Shown here in pieces: positions 46,680-53,855 of a stretch of DNA of 64,000 nt. The notes below the pieces were generated by a model. That model was given only the letters and a program-made list of their open reading frames with translations, ran no database searches and was not told the DNA's origin. This DNA comes from Thiohalocapsa halophila (GTDB lineage Bacteria; Pseudomonadota; Gammaproteobacteria; Chromatiales; Chromatiaceae), in assembly GCF_016583825.1 (NCBI RefSeq), contig NZ_NRRV01000023.1, positions 18,799 to 82,798 on the forward strand. Direction: 5' to 3'. Position 1 is the first letter of the stretch, and the number at the start of each line of letters is the position of its first letter. Position numbers and translations under genes: made by a program.

Positions 46680-46861
46680 GAAAGATCCTTCTGGACGTCG
46701 GATTCCATGGCTTCCATCTCCGCCAGCGTTTCGGCGTCGCTGGCGAAAGGCTCGGGTGAGACCATGCTCCAGAGCGCCTCCCCGACCAGATGCTGAACCG
46801 GTATGCCCCGCGCACCCGCCATCGAGCGTACAAGGTCGAGCGGGTGGTGGAAGCGGTTCAT
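46667..46861 (-). CDS. Chimeric 5'-truncated antitoxin of the MazF pair
   Basis: A 64-codon frame. From about residue 12 it reads like a ribbon-helix-helix-type antitoxin tail (MAGARGIPVQHLVGEALWSM, then a Glu-rich region ending DVQKDLSWEG). Residues 1-10 (MNRFHHPLDL) come from the 575-bp duplicated minE segment, whose edge is at 46832. The original DNA-binding N-terminus is thus gone. Whether the truncated protein still neutralises the toxin is uncertain. Confidence 0.65.
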   Translation of the reverse strand: MNRFHHPLDLVRSMAGARGIPVQHLVGEALWSMVSPEPFASDAETLAEMEAMESDVQKDLSWEG

Positions 46862-46990
46862 GACCGGGGAATTGGCCGGACTTGCTGGCGCAGGCTCGCT
46901 GTCGTCGGACGCGACGGTGGGGGCTGCGGGCTGCCGGGGGACGCCGGCCGTCCCGGTGGGCCGGCGGGACGCCGGCGAAGGACGGTTGAG

Positions 46991-47257
46991 CTAGCCGCGC
47001 CCGGCGGCGTCCGGCAGCACGATGTTGAGCTCCAGGAATTCTTGGTCGTCGTCCTGCTCGTAGTTCACCGAGACGGCGTCCAAATCGACCTCGACGTACT
47101 TGCGGATAACCTCGAGGATCTCCTGCTGGAGCTTGGGCAGGTAAGACGGGCGGTTGCGGTAGGCGCGGTCATGCGCCACCAGGATTTGCAACCGCTCCTT
47201 GGCGACGGACGCCGAGCCTTTGTTGCGGTTGGACCGAAAAACGTCGAGTAGACCCAC
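46991..47257 (-). CDS. minE: MinE, second copy
   Basis: An intact 88-codon frame whose protein is identical to the minE at 49832-50098. It begins MGLLDVFRSNRNKGSASVAK and keeps the MinD-binding RLQILVAHDRAYRN helix and the C-terminal dimerisation domain. It is preceded only by a minD remnant, so it has no operon promoter; whether it is expressed is unknown. Extra MinE could disturb division-site placement. Confidence 0.92.
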   Translation of the reverse strand: MGLLDVFRSNRNKGSASVAKERLQILVAHDRAYRNRPSYLPKLQQEILEVIRKYVEVDLDAVSVNYEQDDDQEFLELNIVLPDAAGRG

Positions 47258-47260
47258 GGC

Positions 47261-47406
47261 TCACCCCCGGAAAAGTCGGCTGAAAATGCCCTTTCGCTCC
47301 GTGTCAAGGAACCGCATCGGCAGGTCCTCGCCGAGGTAGCGCGCAACCATGTCGTTGTAGGCCCGGCCGGCGTTGGACTCGTTGTCGAGCACCACGGGAA
47401 TACCGG
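47261..47406 (-). pseudogene. minD 3' fragment in the duplication
   Basis: It encodes only the last ~49 residues of MinD, including the membrane-targeting helix ERKGIFSRLFRG, and then the frame breaks at the duplication edge (47406/47407). The Walker site and most of the protein are missing. It is a by-product of the copy. Confidence 0.95.
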
Positions 47407-47510
47407 GGAGGCACGGGGGACGTACCACGAAACAACGCGTCAGCTTTTGGAATTGCCGCGGTCGGGCTGACAGCCGCTTTCATCCTTGTTGTCACGATGG
47501 GGTAATCACG

Positions 47511-47996
47511 CTATTCCGCAACTCGCCGTAGCGCGTTATCCAGCACGCGTCTGGACAAATACAGCCCGGCCCTCATCATCGACTCGATGACGGGCCTGGC
47601 TTGAGGAATCAGCCCGCGACGCTTGGCCAGCAGCACGATCCCCAAGGTGCCACGCAGCGGAATGTTCAGGCTCGCGGCGCACTTGCGCCCGGCCAAATCA
47701 TCGATGATCACCTCCGTACCGGGCTGGGTGGCGGCCAAGGCGAGCACGCTGGATTCGCCACGACCGAGGCGCCACTCCAGCACGTGCTGCGGGGGCGGCG
47801 GTGCCGGTCGGATGTCCAGCCAGGCCGTGTACTCTATGGCCTTGGCGGTGATGTCCTGCGGTCCGCGCTGGAGAATCTCCTTGGCCACCGGTTCCGGGAC
47901 CCAGACATCGTTGGCGAAGGCTTGCAGCAAGTCCAGATGCCCACTGCGGGAGAAGAAGATCAGGGGCGAGGCATTGATGATCGCCCGCTCAACCAC
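47511..47996 (-). CDS. PIN-like (DUF3368) toxin
   Basis: A 161-residue PIN-domain protein from GTG 47996. It has VVERAIINASPLIFFSRSGH (first acidic position replaced by Asn), a middle helical part VWVPEPVAKEILQRGPQDIT, RLGRGESSVLALAATQPGTE with the conserved Glu, and IIDDLAGRKCAASLNI carrying the Asp pair. DUF3368 proteins pair with UPF0175 antitoxins and probably cut RNA. The start overlaps the antitoxin stop. Asn in place of the first Asp is common in DUF3368. Confidence 0.85.
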   Translation of the reverse strand: MVERAIINASPLIFFSRSGHLDLLQAFANDVWVPEPVAKEILQRGPQDITAKAIEYTAWLDIRPAPPPPQHVLEWRLGRGESSVLALAATQPGTEVIIDDLAGRKCAASLNIPLRGTLGIVLLAKRRGLIPQARPVIESMMRAGLYLSRRVLDNALRRVAE

Positions 47997-48249
47997 GCGC
48001 CAGCTCGTCGTCCAAGTCGTCGAAATCCACCACAAACGAATCCTTGCCCATGCGCGCCAGGGCAAGCAAGAAGTCGGTGCGGTCAAGCCCGGCGATCTCC
48101 GCAGCACACTCCTGGGAGATGCGCCCCTGTTGATACCAATGGGCCGCGGCAGCCAGCAGCAGCTCCTTGTTCAACTCACCAGGGCGGCAGTACAACAACG
48201 CGGGCAACGATTCCGGCAGATCCAGACACACCTGGGTCATGGCGTTCAC
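47989..48249 (-). CDS. UPF0175 family antitoxin
   Basis: An 86-residue protein. It contains the UPF0175 core: LNKELLLAAAAHWYQQGRIS, then QECAAEIAGLDRTDFLLALA and the acidic tail DSFVVDFDDLDDELARG. Such proteins bind DNA through a winged-helix-like fold and mask the DUF3368 toxin through the acidic tail. It overlaps the toxin by 8 bp. It lies between the two minE copies. Confidence 0.85.
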   Translation of the reverse strand: MNAMTQVCLDLPESLPALLYCRPGELNKELLLAAAAHWYQQGRISQECAAEIAGLDRTDFLLALARMGKDSFVVDFDDLDDELARG

Positions 48250-48656
48250 CTCTTTAGCTGCTCAGGTTACCGACCATCCGCTTGGTCTAGAACAGTTCTG
48301 TGGCAGGGCAGTTCCGGGAACAATTTACTCAATCTCCTCGGACCCGCAATAGTTTGTTCTCGATGTCGGGTTTCGCATCGTAATGTCTGAAGCTCGTCGT
48401 GGTCGACATTTCGGCTAACGGCGTTCAACGCTCACTGAGCAATCGGCGGCCCATGTCCGCAACTGGCCGACAGCGGCCGGTCGGCGACCGACGGTGCATG
48501 TCTGCTTAGGAGCCATCTGCGGACCAGGGGTAAACATGCCTTACAGATGTACGCGACGACGATGTCGATCTCCGCAGCCATCGGCAAGATCCCGCCAATC
48601 TTCTTTTGCACCAGGTGCGCCGACTCGACGTTGCTCCGCGAGCGCTTAATAGCAGA
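48250..48656. other. Gene-poor stretch with a possible frame remnant
   Basis: No intact gene. On the minus strand, ESAHLVQKKIGGILPMAAEI reads for about 20 codons in one frame, then loses coherence; I cannot name it. The rest looks unstructured. Confidence 0.35.
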
Positions 48657-49082
48657 TCATTCGTCCAAGTATACGGCCGACGTCTGAAACGCTTCTTCCG
48701 GTGTTCCGAAAAAGCCACCGTGATCAAAGACACTCGGCTCGTACGCGTTGTGACTGTACGTGTAGAAAGCCATGCTCCATTGTTCTTCGTCGCCCTTGTA
48801 TCTTAATCTGCAGAGGTGTAACGGAGTATTCCTGAGCCTTTCGATAAATTCTTCTTTCATTTCACCACATTTCAGTGGGTCATATTCGTGCGGCACGAAT
48901 GGTTCGATATATGCGTCGATATAGCAGAAGTGCCCCCTAAAGCGTACTTCAATTCGTGTATATTTTCCGGCGTAGTGCGCTTCGGCATAGCTTGTTATAC
49001 GAGTCTTAACGCTTTCTTGTATTCTTTTAGGGATTTTCACTCCGCCAAAGTGGGGATCCTTTATCCAAGCCGTTGTCATCAC
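48657..49082 (-). CDS. Conserved hypothetical protein of accessory regions
   Basis: A 141-residue soluble protein rich in aromatic residues and His/Cys: YAGKYTRIEVRFRGHFCYID, PFVPHEYDPLKCGEMKEEF, LHLCRLRYKGDEEQWSMAFY and GGFFGTPEEAFQTSAVYLDE. I recall similar unnamed proteins in cyanobacteria and Chromatiales, often near toxin-antitoxin genes. Base composition is clearly AT-richer than the surroundings, suggesting recent transfer. No membrane segments. Start may be Met1 or Met2. Confidence 0.65.
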   Translation of the reverse strand: MMTTAWIKDPHFGGVKIPKRIQESVKTRITSYAEAHYAGKYTRIEVRFRGHFCYIDAYIEPFVPHEYDPLKCGEMKEEFIERLRNTPLHLCRLRYKGDEEQWSMAFYTYSHNAYEPSVFDHGGFFGTPEEAFQTSAVYLDE

Positions 49083-49673
49083 AATTTTTAATCTGCGGTA
49101 GGTGTGCGCTTGCTAGGATTGGACGACCCGCCGTTTCGGCTGGGCCGCACGAGTAGCCAAGGCTGCCCGAGAAACCTATGTACTGTCCAGAGATTCTCGG
49201 GTACTGGCGTAGGCATCCGGCTCGCACCTACGCAAGGCGATCCGACGTCCCGGCGTATCAGGGAGACTTCACACGGAGCCAACAAGCAAGGCGGCCTTGA
49301 TGTCCGGACCTGGCCCTCTGCTCCTCCCAGCGCACGCGCCGCGAGCGTCTGCTTCGGGGCAGGATTCCTGCCTCTGCCACTGCCACTGCCACCGGAGCAG
49401 TGCTCGCGAAATCGGTGGCAGAGGGTAAGTCGGACCGGGCCGGGGTGTGCATCGACAAGCCCCGAGTGCTCCGCGCGCGCTGCCCTGACCGTCTTCGCGG
49501 AAACACGCCGGCCGAAGGCCACGATCATCGATGTCGAGGGTCGTTCGCATGGCGCTGTTCTGCCCCGTTTGATGCGCTGAGGCCAGCACAACCTGATGCG
49601 GCATCCGTCTGTCATGCCGCAAGCCGGGAGGGCGGGGGCGCTTCGAATCACCAGCGAAGTCGGTCTGGCCGCA
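49083..49673. other. Decayed stretch with a VapB-like start
   Basis: On the minus strand from 49550, MRTTLDIDD matches the N-terminus of VapB/ribbon-helix-helix antitoxins; the frame then shifts, with fragments such as FGRRVSAKTVRAARAEHSGL in another frame. Nothing else is recognisable. It probably derives from an eroded antitoxin gene. Confidence 0.4.
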
Positions 49674-50247
49674 AAGGTCGAGCGGGTGGTGGAAGCGGTT
49701 CATGACCGGGGAATTGGCCGGACTTGCTGGCGCAGGCTCGCTGTCGTCGGACGCGACGGTGGGGCTGCGGGCTGCCGGGGGACGCCGGCCGTCCCGGTGG
49801 GCCGGCGGGACGCCGGCGAAGGACGGTTGAGCTAGCCGCGCCCGGCGGCGTCCGGCAGCACGATGTTGAGCTCCAGGAATTCTTGGTCGTCGTCCTGCTC
49901 GTAGTTCACCGAGACGGCGTCCAAATCGACCTCGACGTACTTGCGGATAACCTCGAGGATCTCCTGCTGGAGCTTGGGCAGGTAGGACGGGCGGTTGCGG
50001 TAGGCGCGGTCATGCGCCACCAGGATTTGCAACCGCTCCTTGGCGACGGACGCCGAGCCTTTGTTGCGGTTGGACCGAAAAACGTCGAGTAGACCCACGG
50101 CTCACCCCCGGAAAAGTCGGCTGAAAATGCCCTTTCGCTCCGTGTCAAGGAACCGCATCGGCAGGTCCTCGCCGAGGTAGCGCGCAACCATGTCGTTGTA
50201 GGCGCGGCCGGCGTTGGACTCGTTGTCGAGCACCACGGGAATACCGG
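49674..50247. repeat. Segmental duplication, copy B (at native min operon)
   Basis: 574 bp matching 46832-47406. Here the sequence continues into full-length minD, so this is the original locus. The lower edge (49674) is also where the two copies diverge into unrelated DNA. Confidence 0.97.
49832..50098 (-). CDS. minE: Cell division topological specificity factor MinE
   Basis: MinE displaces MinD from the membrane and drives the pole-to-pole oscillation that keeps the Z-ring at midcell. The 88 residues show the N-terminal amphipathic segment (MGLLDVFRSNRNKGS), the MinD-binding/beta-strand switch region (RLQILVAHDRAYRN) and the C-terminal topological domain. It is the last gene of the minCDE operon, 3 bp after minD. 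An identical second copy lies at 46991-47257. Confidence 0.98.
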   Translation of the reverse strand: MGLLDVFRSNRNKGSASVAKERLQILVAHDRAYRNRPSYLPKLQQEILEVIRKYVEVDLDAVSVNYEQDDDQEFLELNIVLPDAAGRG

Positions 50248-50911
50248 CGTTTGAGGCGTTCAATACCGCCTGCGATTCCGGAATCACGCCGAGCAGGTTG
50301 AGCGACAGAATCTCTTGGACATCGTCGACGCTCAGCATTTCCCCACGCTCCACCCGGTCTGCGGAGTAGCGCGTCAGGAGCAGGTGCTCCTTGATGGGCT
50401 CGTCATCCTGCTCGGCGCGGCGCGACTTGCTGGCGAGGATACCGAGCATACGGTCGGAATCCCGTACCGACGAGACCTCGGGGTTGGTCACCACCACCGC
50501 GTCATCGGCGAAGTACATGGCCATGTTGGCGCCGTGCTCGATGCCCGCCGGCGAGTCGCAGACGATGTAGTCGTGCCCCTTGCCGAGCTCCTCGAGCACC
50601 TTGCCGACGCCCTCCTGGGTGAGGGCCTCCTTGTCGCGGGTCTGGGAAGCGGGCAAGACATAGAGGCTGTCGCAGCGCTTATCGCGAATCAAGGCTTGGT
50701 TCAGGTTCGCCTCGCCATTGATGACGTTGACGAAATCGTAAACGACACGTCGCTCGCAGCCCATGATGAGGTCCAGGTTCCGCAAACCGACGTCGAAGTC
50801 GATGACGGCGGTGCGATGTCCCCGCTGCGCCAGGCCCATGGCCATGGCGGCGGCCGTCGTGGTCTTACCGACCCCGCCCTTTCCCGAGGTGATGACGATG
50901 ATTCTGGCCAA
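50102..50911 (-). CDS. minD: Septum-site determining ATPase MinD
   Basis: A 269-residue ParA-family ATPase that dimerises on the membrane with ATP and recruits MinC. The deviant Walker A is SGKGGVGKTTTAAAMA (residues 9-24), followed by VIDFDVGLRNLDLIMGCERR and the Walker B-like VCDSPAGIE. The C-terminal amphipathic helix is ERKGIFSRLFRG, matching the family membrane-targeting sequence. It lies between minC and minE on the minus strand. Confidence 0.99.
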   Translation of the reverse strand: MARIIVITSGKGGVGKTTTAAAMAMGLAQRGHRTAVIDFDVGLRNLDLIMGCERRVVYDFVNVINGEANLNQALIRDKRCDSLYVLPASQTRDKEALTQEGVGKVLEELGKGHDYIVCDSPAGIEHGANMAMYFADDAVVVTNPEVSSVRDSDRMLGILASKSRRAEQDDEPIKEHLLLTRYSADRVERGEMLSVDDVQEILSLNLLGVIPESQAVLNASNAGIPVVLDNESNAGRAYNDMVARYLGEDLPMRFLDTERKGIFSRLFRG

Positions 50912-50990
50912 AGAGGTTCTCCAAAGCGCTGATTGGAAGCCGATTATTCAGATTGATTCAAAGCACCATCACTGCCCGCCGATGGCCGTA

Positions 50991-51788
50991 TCAGCCGATG
51001 GGCTCGATGCGCAGCACTTCGTGATCCAGGAACACTTGCACGCTGCGGCCCTTTAGATCCGCCGGGATGTTCTCACTGACCCGGTAGTGGCCGGCGACGG
51101 AGACCAGCTCCGCCTGTAGGTCGCGGCAGAAGATGCGCGCGCCGAGATCGCCCTGAAGCCCGGCGATCACGCGTCCGCGCAGCGGCCCGTAAACATGGAT
51201 ATTGCCGTCCGCCATCAGCTCGGCACCCGAGCTCACGGGCCCGACCACCGTCAGGTCGCCGCCCGCGGCATAGAGACGCTGTCCGGAGCGCACGGGCCGG
51301 TCCACCAGCAGCGAGCCCAGGCTGCCATGGGCCGCCGGCGGCTCCGGGTGCCCCTCGGAGGACGCGGACGCCGCCTGCGCCGGCTCGGCCCGGTCCGCCG
51401 TCGACTCCGCCGCGCGGGCGGCGCGGGTGCTCTCCCCCAGAATGGCCAGCTCCATGGCGCGGGCGGCCTCGTTTTGCTGAGCACTGCCGCCGCGCACGCC
51501 CACGGGGATCATACCGAGTCCGCGCAGCATGCCCACCAATTGCGGGAAGGCAACGATCCCACTGTCCCGGGGCAGCGCGCCGAGATCGATCACCACCGGC
51601 GTGTTCTGAAAGAAGCCCGGCGCCTGCTCCACCTTGGGCGCCAACTGCGCTTCCACAGCGTCCATATCCAGCGCCAAAAGCCGGATCACGGGCAATGTGA
51701 AACTGGAAGCCTTGAGCTCGAACGCGGGGGACACTGGGGTGTCTGGGCCGCTGCGGGAAGCGCTGTCGGGGGAGGTTTGCACGGCCAT
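50991..51788 (-). CDS. minC: Septum-site inhibitor MinC
   Basis: MinC inhibits FtsZ assembly away from midcell. The 265 residues contain an N-terminal inhibitor domain (FELKASSFTLPVIRLLALDM, then TPVVIDLGALP), a long Ala/Ser/Glu linker (about 120-160) and the C-terminal beta-helix (LLVDRPVRSGQRLYAAGGDL, then GSVSSGAELMADG-like repeats and YGPLRGRVIAGLQGDLGARI) that dimerises and binds MinD. It is the first gene of the operon, 79 bp before minD. Confidence 0.97.
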   Translation of the reverse strand: MAVQTSPDSASRSGPDTPVSPAFELKASSFTLPVIRLLALDMDAVEAQLAPKVEQAPGFFQNTPVVIDLGALPRDSGIVAFPQLVGMLRGLGMIPVGVRGGSAQQNEAARAMELAILGESTRAARAAESTADRAEPAQAASASSEGHPEPPAAHGSLGSLLVDRPVRSGQRLYAAGGDLTVVGPVSSGAELMADGNIHVYGPLRGRVIAGLQGDLGARIFCRDLQAELVSVAGHYRVSENIPADLKGRSVQVFLDHEVLRIEPIG

Positions 51789-51996
51789 CGGCGGGGGTTT
51801 CTTGCTCCTTGGGACTCCTTAACACGAGCGCCGGGCAGGGCCCGGGCGCCAACCGCAGCATGCTAACCCCTGACGCAGAAACCTGGAAGCCGTCGCGGGT
51901 GCACAGCGGCGACAGGTCGGGGCGATGTCGGTCTTCCACCTGCGCCGAGCACGCGGCCTCTGGGCCGCCCGCCCCGGGGCCGCCGCCGGGCCGGCA

Positions 51997-52344
51997 TCAG
52001 CCCGGCGGCCACTGCAGCGGCCGCCCGCCCAGCAAATGAACATGGAGATGGTACACGGTTTGGCCGCCATCAGCATTGCAGTTGATAACGGTGCGATAGC
52101 CGTCGTCGGCGAAGCCCTCCTGCGCAGCGACCTTGGCGGCGGCCAGGAAGAGCCGACCAATGAGCTCGGCGTCGTCGGGACCGGCGTCGTTCAGTGTCGC
52201 GATGGGCCGGCGCGGGATCACCAGTACATGGGTCGGCGCCTGCGGATTCAGGTCGCGGAAGGCGACCGCGTGCTCGTCCTCGTAGACGATGTCCGCGGGG
52301 ATCTCGCCGCGGGCGATCTTGCCGAAGATGGTGTCGTCGGACAT
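51997..52344 (-). CDS. HIT-family hydrolase (HinT-like)
   Basis: A 115-residue HIT protein, probably a purine nucleoside phosphoramidase. The start is MSDDTIFGKIARGEIPADIV and the histidine triad is HLHVHLLGG near the C-terminus. VLVIPRRPIATLND and INCNADGGQTVYHLH are typical HinT segments. It stands between minC and recR on the same strand. The family assignment is certain; substrate detail is by analogy. Confidence 0.95.
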   Translation of the reverse strand: MSDDTIFGKIARGEIPADIVYEDEHAVAFRDLNPQAPTHVLVIPRRPIATLNDAGPDDAELIGRLFLAAAKVAAQEGFADDGYRTVINCNADGGQTVYHLHVHLLGGRPLQWPPG

Positions 52345-52495
52345 GGCGAATACACTCCTCCATCGGGGTGGGCGCATGTTGGTCGCGGTTGCCGTTCAGT
52401 GCAACCGCCGAGTGGACGGCCGAGATCGCGCAGCAGGACGCCGATGCGGCAGGCGCCATCGGCGCGCGGCAACCCGAGTGATTTGGGCGGCCGCC

Positions 52496-53092
52496 TCAAA
52501 ACCCGGTGCGGCCGGCAAAGGCGTGCGCCAGGGTCCCGCCGTCGACGAGCTCCAGCTCTCCGCCCAGGGGCACCCCGTGGGCGATACGGGTGATGCGCAC
52601 GTCGCTGCCGGCGGCGAGGTCGTGGATGTAATGCGCCGTGGCGCTGCCCTCTACGGTCGGGCTGATGGCCAGGATGGCCTCGCGCACCAAGCCGCTGTGC
52701 AGGCGCTCACCGAGCAGCTCCAGGCCGAGCTCCTCCGGGCCCATGCCGTCCAGCGGTGACAGACGCCCGCCGAGCACGAAGTACCGCCCCCGGTAGTCTG
52801 TGGCCTGCTCGATGGCGGCGATGTCCGACGGCTGCTCGACGATGCACAGCAGCGCAGGGTCCCGCGCCGGGCTCGCGCAGAGCGTGCAGACCTCGCGCTC
52901 GGTCAGGGTTCTGCATTCGCGGCAGTGGCCGATGCGCGCCATCGCCTCGCCGAGCACGCCTGCCAGGTGCCGGCCGGCGTCGCGATCATGCTCGAGCAGG
53001 TAGAAGACCATCCGCTGCGCGGACTTGGGGCCGACGCCGGGCAGACAGCGCAGGGCGTCCACCAGTTGCTGCAGCAGACTCGAATCGGACAT
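52496..53092 (-). CDS. recR: Recombination mediator RecR
   Basis: RecR helps RecO load RecA at single-strand gaps. The 198-residue protein has a helix-hairpin-helix ([20 protein letters not shown]), a zinc ribbon ([16 protein letters not shown]), and a Toprim domain starting [16 protein letters not shown], then ETR-free but conserved [14 protein letters not shown]. It follows ybaB and dnaX on the same strand, the classic dnaX-ybaB-recR order. Confidence 0.98.
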   Translation of the reverse strand: MSDSSLLQQLVDALRCLPGVGPKSAQRMVFYLLEHDRDAGRHLAGVLGEAMARIGHCRECRTLTEREVCTLCASPARDPALLCIVEQPSDIAAIEQATDYRGRYFVLGGRLSPLDGMGPEELGLELLGERLHSGLVREAILAISPTVEGSATAHYIHDLAAGSDVRITRIAHGVPLGGELELVDGGTLAHAFAGRTGF

Positions 53093-53177
53093 CTGTGCTC
53101 ACCGCCGCTCGGCGCTTGTCTGTCGATACACCTCAACCGGCGGAGCCGGCGTTAAGGTCGGAGACCGGTGCCGGGGG

Positions 53178-53207
53178 TCACGCTCACGCTCACGCTCAGG
53201 CTCAGGC
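53178..53207. repeat. Hexamer run TCACGC/TCAGGC
   Basis: Three TCACGC units then two TCAGGC units (53178-53207) end just at the ybaB stop. Short and simple; no function is evident. Confidence 0.8.
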
Positions 53208-53534
53208 TCAGAAAGGCAGCTTCATCCCGGGCGGCAACGGCAGGCCGCTGGTGATGTCCGACATCTGCTCCTTGGTGCGCTCGCCGACACGGCGCACCGC
53301 GTCATTGGCGGCTGCGGCGATAAGATCCTCCAGCATCTCCTTGTCGTCGCCCATGAGACTCGGGTCGATCTGCACCCGCTTGATCTCGTGCCGGCAAGTC
53401 ATGGTGACCTGCACCATCCCGCCGCCCGCTTCACCGGTGACCTCTTCCTTGGCGAGCCGCTCCTGCGCCTCCTTGAGCTCGGTCTGCATCTTCTGCGCCT
53501 GCTTCATCATGTCGCCCAACGCGCCTTTCATCAC
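53208..53534 (-). CDS. ybaB: Nucleoid-associated protein YbaB/EbfC
   Basis: A 108-residue dimeric DNA-binding protein. Residues 5-40 form the long helix ([20 protein letters not shown]), then [20 protein letters not shown] and the C-terminal MKLPF end. It sits between dnaX and recR as in most bacteria. The intergenic gap to dnaX (about 320 bp) is unusually long because of the 13-bp repeats. Confidence 0.97.
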   Translation of the reverse strand: MMKGALGDMMKQAQKMQTELKEAQERLAKEEVTGEAGGGMVQVTMTCRHEIKRVQIDPSLMGDDKEMLEDLIAAAANDAVRRVGERTKEQMSDITSGLPLPPGMKLPF

Positions 53535-53710
53535 AACACCTCTCGGTCGTTCGTCGTGGAGGGCGCCGGCCGCACCGGTGCCCGGTTGTCACTGCATCTT
53601 ATCCGCCCAAACCCTGCCTGCGTCCAGTCGGCACCGCGCAAGCGCGGCCGCCGGGTACGGGTGCCCTGGCGCGCAGCCTCAGGACTCGGTCGCCGGGCGC
53701 CAGTGCTTGG

Positions 53711-53840
53711 ACCCAGTGTTGGGACCCAGTGTTGGGACCCAGTGTTGGGACCCAGTGTTGGGACCCAGTGTTGGGACCCAGTATTGGGACCCAGTATTGG
53801 GACCCAGTATTGGGACCCAGTATTGGGACCCAGTGTTGGG
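53711..53840. repeat. Ten tandem 13-bp repeats ACCCAGTRTTGGG
   Basis: Ten perfect-length units occupy 53711-53840. The first five and the last carry ACCCAGTGTTGGG, the sixth to ninth ACCCAGTATTGGG. Each unit is near-palindromic (CCCA...TGGG). They lie between the dnaX stop (53856) and ybaB. Blocks of identical variants suggest local expansion by slippage or unequal exchange. Confidence 0.97.
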
Positions 53841-53855
53841 GCTCAGCGCTTGGCG

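Larger units (their letters stand above)
46832..47406. repeat. Segmental duplication, copy A (minD tail + minE)
   Basis: 575 bp nearly identical to 49674-50247. Reading both copies through, I find two substitutions (47144 region and 47363 region, both synonymous) and one extra G in a G-run near 46920. It contains a whole minE and the last ~49 codons of minD. The flanks diverge abruptly at both ends. Confidence 0.97.

Noticed and set aside
48506..48733. Small Arg/Ser-rich minus-strand frame
   Set aside because: No ribosome site, composition random, overlaps the end of the hypothetical gene at 48657.
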